DNA of 8,434 nucleotides from Thermotogae bacterium (lineage in GTDB: Bacteria; Thermotogota; Thermotogae; Thermotogales; DSM-5069), in assembly GCA_003641785.1 (NCBI GenBank), contig QNAO01000029.1, positions 1 through 8,434 of the forward strand, written 5' to 3'. The position numbers and the translations under genes were made by a program. The notes beneath the pieces were generated by a model. The model saw only the letters and a program-made list of their open reading frames with translations. It made no database searches and was not told where the DNA came from. Below are positions 7,370-8,434 of this stretch, piece after piece (position 1 is the stretch's first letter; each line of letters opens with the position of its first letter).

Positions 7370-7927
7370 TCAGAAACTAAGATCAACTTTGGGAGTTTCC
7401 TTTTCTTTTTCTGGAGCTTCAAAAAACGGATAGGTCTTGAAGCCAAACATGGAAGCAATGAAATTATTTGGAAACATTTCTATAGAAGTGTTGTACTTCA
7501 TAACAGTATCGTTGTAGAACTGTCTGGCATAAGTGATTCTGTTCTCAGTCGTCGTGAGCTCTTCCATGAGCTGAGCGACTCGCTCGCTGGATTTCAACTC
7601 AGGATATCTTTCAAACACGGCAAGAAGCCTTGACAATGCCCCGGAAAGCTCTCCCTCGGCTTTCAGTCTATCTTGAATTGAACCCCCAGACACAGCTTTT
7701 GCACGAGCAGAAATAACAGCATCAAGTGTTTCTTTCTCGAATTTCATGTATCCTTTAACCGAATTCACAAGATTTGGTATCAAATCATGACGTCGTTTCA
7801 GTTGAACATCAATTTGACTCCAGGAATTCTCAACCCGTTTTCTTTTCCTGACAAGACTGTTATAAACTGCCACAAACCATATCACAACAAGAAAAACAAC
7901 TCCCAGCACTATCAAAAGCCATATCAA
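7370..7927 (-). CDS. lemA: LemA family membrane protein
   Basis: LemA proteins are membrane-anchored four-helix-bundle proteins of unclear biochemical role, often encoded next to HtpX/M48 proteases. From the preferred TTG at 7927 the protein has 185 residues, a usual length. It starts with a hydrophobic anchor (IWLLIVLGVVFLVVIWFV), then the hallmark region YNSLVRKRKRVENSWSQID, VQLKRRHDLIPNLVNSVKGY and MKFEKETLDAVISARAKA. Further family features are RYPELKSSE, a helix with ENRITYARQFYNDTVMKYN, and FPNNFIASMFGFKTYPFFE. The start was chosen because GGAGGTGATC (7940-7931) ends three bases before the TTG, an ideal Shine-Dalgarno match. An in-frame TTG at 7954 would add nine residues, but it lacks a ribosome binding site and lies about where transcription should begin. 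First gene of the six-gene operon. Confidence 0.93.
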   Translation of the reverse strand: MIWLLIVLGVVFLVVIWFVAVYNSLVRKRKRVENSWSQIDVQLKRRHDLIPNLVNSVKGYMKFEKETLDAVISARAKAVSGGSIQDRLKAEGELSGALSRLLAVFERYPELKSSERVAQLMEELTTTENRITYARQFYNDTVMKYNTSIEMFPNNFIASMFGFKTYPFFEAPEKEKETPKVDLSF

Positions 7928-7930
7928 TTT

Positions 7931-7940
7931 GATCACCTCC
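7931..7940 (-). promoter_or_regulatory. Ribosome binding site that decides the lemA start
   Basis: GGAGGTGATC on the minus strand is a full match to the consensus complementary to the 16S rRNA 3' end. The GGAGG core is eight bases before the in-frame TTG at 7927. The other in-frame start, TTG at 7954, lies upstream of this site, so the site cannot serve it. No ATG lies in the lemA frame nearby; the ATG at 7922 is in another frame. Confidence 0.85.
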
Positions 7941-7959
7941 GCTGCGCGCTTCAAAACCT

Positions 7960-7988
7960 ATAATACCACGTAGAATTATCACCGCTAA
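7960..7988 (-). promoter_or_regulatory. Predicted sigma-A promoter of the lemA-htpX-kinase-pyrG-hflK-hflC operon
   Basis: On the minus strand, TATTAT at 7965-7960 is a good -10 box and is preceded by TGG, giving an extended -10 (TGnTATTAT). A weak -35 candidate, TTAGCG (7988-7983, three of six consensus bases), is 17 bases upstream. Transcription would start near 7953, leaving a leader of about 26 bases before the lemA TTG at 7927. It is the only clear promoter-like sequence in the gap before the operon. Inferred from sequence only. Confidence 0.55.
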
Positions 7989-8006
7989 CTCGACACATCA
8001 AACAAA

Positions 8007-8030
8007 AACCCCGGTCAAAAGACCGGGGTT
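8007..8030 (-). terminator. Rho-independent terminator after the beta-barrel-like gene
   Basis: A perfect ten-base stem AACCCCGGTC/GACCGGGGTT surrounds a four-base loop. On the minus strand it is followed by a T-rich tract (TTTGTTTG, 8006-7999). It lies 23 bases past the stop of the gene ending at 8054, so it ends that transcript, and the lemA promoter lies beyond it. The plus-strand reading has a weaker tail (GTTTAGTTTT) and no plus-strand gene needing it. Confidence 0.88.
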
Positions 8031-8053
8031 GTTTAGTTTTAACAAATTAAAGA

Positions 8054-8434
8054 TCAGTAGTAAACAGTAACATCCCATCCAGCGCTAACGTCTCCACCAT
8101 CATATTCAACATAGACTTCGTTGTTGAGAAGTTCGTATGCCCAATCGAGGTAACCGCCAAGGCTGATATCCGTGAATGCTGTTATATTAATCGGAAATTC
8201 AACCCACGCACCGAGTGTAACAGGATCGAGCGCGCTTGTTTCAAACGACGCATCAATAACACCGACGGGGCCTTCAAAGCTGAAAGATCCAGACACTGTG
8301 TCGTAGCCAAAGTTAGCACCAACCTTGTAACCGGTCAACATGTTAGTAACATCTGTTGCTGCTGGATCAAGACCAAGGTAAGCAAATGCCTCGAGTGAAG
8401 ATCCCTCAGGAAGACTGAGAGCTGTTCCAAGATC
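8054..8434 (-). CDS. Putative outer-membrane (toga) beta-barrel protein, C-terminal part (partial)
   Basis: The minus-strand frame is open from the window edge to a TGA at 8056-8054, giving 126 residues with the N-terminus missing; the internal ATG at 8341 is not the real start. The sequence is rich in Gly, Asp, Thr and aromatic residues and poor in Lys, unlike its neighbours. It shows alternating polar/hydrophobic strands such as YKVGANFGYDTVSGSFSFEG, VTLGAWVEFPINITAFTDI and EVYVEYDGGDVSAGWDVTVYY's flanks. It ends in VTVYY; a terminal aromatic on a final strand is typical of outer-membrane beta-barrels. Thermotogales carry abundant envelope (toga) porin-like proteins, so this is the favoured reading, but I do not recognise a specific family. 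A secreted or periplasmic beta-rich protein is the alternative. A strong terminator follows, so it is transcribed separately from lemA. Confidence 0.55.
   Translation of the reverse strand, partial: DLGTALSLPEGSSLEAFAYLGLDPAATDVTNMLTGYKVGANFGYDTVSGSFSFEGPVGVIDASFETSALDPVTLGAWVEFPINITAFTDISLGGYLDWAYELLNNEVYVEYDGGDVSAGWDVTVYY

Noticed and set aside
7928..7954. Nine-residue N-terminal extension of LemA from TTG 7954
   Set aside because: No ribosome binding site precedes it, and the predicted transcription start falls at about the same place; the downstream TTG has an ideal site.
8054..8341. Treating the last minus-strand gene as a complete 95-residue protein starting at ATG 8341
   Set aside because: The frame stays open to the window edge at 8434 with the same beta-rich character, and no ribosome binding site stands before the ATG, so the gene is cut by the window.
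1..8434. Mobile elements, CRISPR arrays, tRNA/rRNA genes, riboswitches, toxin-antitoxin or defence systems
   Set aside because: Almost every base is in a recognised gene; the only gaps (2056-2084 and 7955-8053) are filled by terminators and a promoter, and I saw no inverted terminal repeats, structured leader or RNA gene.

Overview
The window looks like chromosomal housekeeping DNA from a thermophilic bacterium of the Thermotogales, probably near Thermotoga/Pseudothermotoga. The grounds are the moderate GC content, Lys/Glu-rich proteins, strong GGAGG-type ribosome binding sites with frequent GTG/TTG starts, the recA-recX-rny order, and the tail of a beta-barrel-like envelope protein. From memory, T. 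maritima also has a LemA protein (TM0961) beside a ribokinase (TM0960), which fits. The genus is an inference; no 16S or other decisive marker is present.

Layout. (1) Plus strand, 1-2055: the 3' end of recA, then recX, then rny (RNase Y), packed as one transcription unit with overlapping or nearly touching genes. (2) A perfect 28-bp palindrome at 2057-2084 serves as a shared bidirectional terminator between the convergent rny and hflC genes. (3) Minus strand, 7988 down to 2085: a promoter followed by six tightly packed genes in the order lemA, htpX, a PfkB/ribokinase-family sugar kinase, pyrG (CTP synthase), hflK and hflC. Three junctions overlap (TAATG, GTGA, ATGA) and the other two gaps are 11 and 15 bases, so this is almost certainly one operon. 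(4) About 125 bases between pieces hold a terminator (8007-8030) for the next upstream minus-strand gene and the lemA promoter. (5) From 8434 to 8054, minus strand, is the C-terminal part of a beta-rich protein ending in aromatic residues, probably an outer-membrane (toga) beta-barrel.

How the genes fit together. The left unit combines homologous recombination (RecA), its modulator (RecX) and mRNA turnover (RNase Y). The right operon starts and ends with membrane-protein quality control: LemA and the membrane protease HtpX at the front, and the FtsH-regulating SPFH pair HflK/HflC at the back. Two cytosolic metabolic enzymes, a sugar kinase and CTP synthase, lie between them. No FtsH gene is present here.

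Nothing in the window amounts to a clearly undescribed system: there is no CRISPR array, mobile element, phage gene or toxin-antitoxin pair. The points most worth checking are the mixed membrane-proteostasis/nucleotide operon, the lemA start (TTG at 7927 rather than 7954), the eukaryote-like ATP-loop signature in the CTP synthase, and the identity of the truncated envelope protein.
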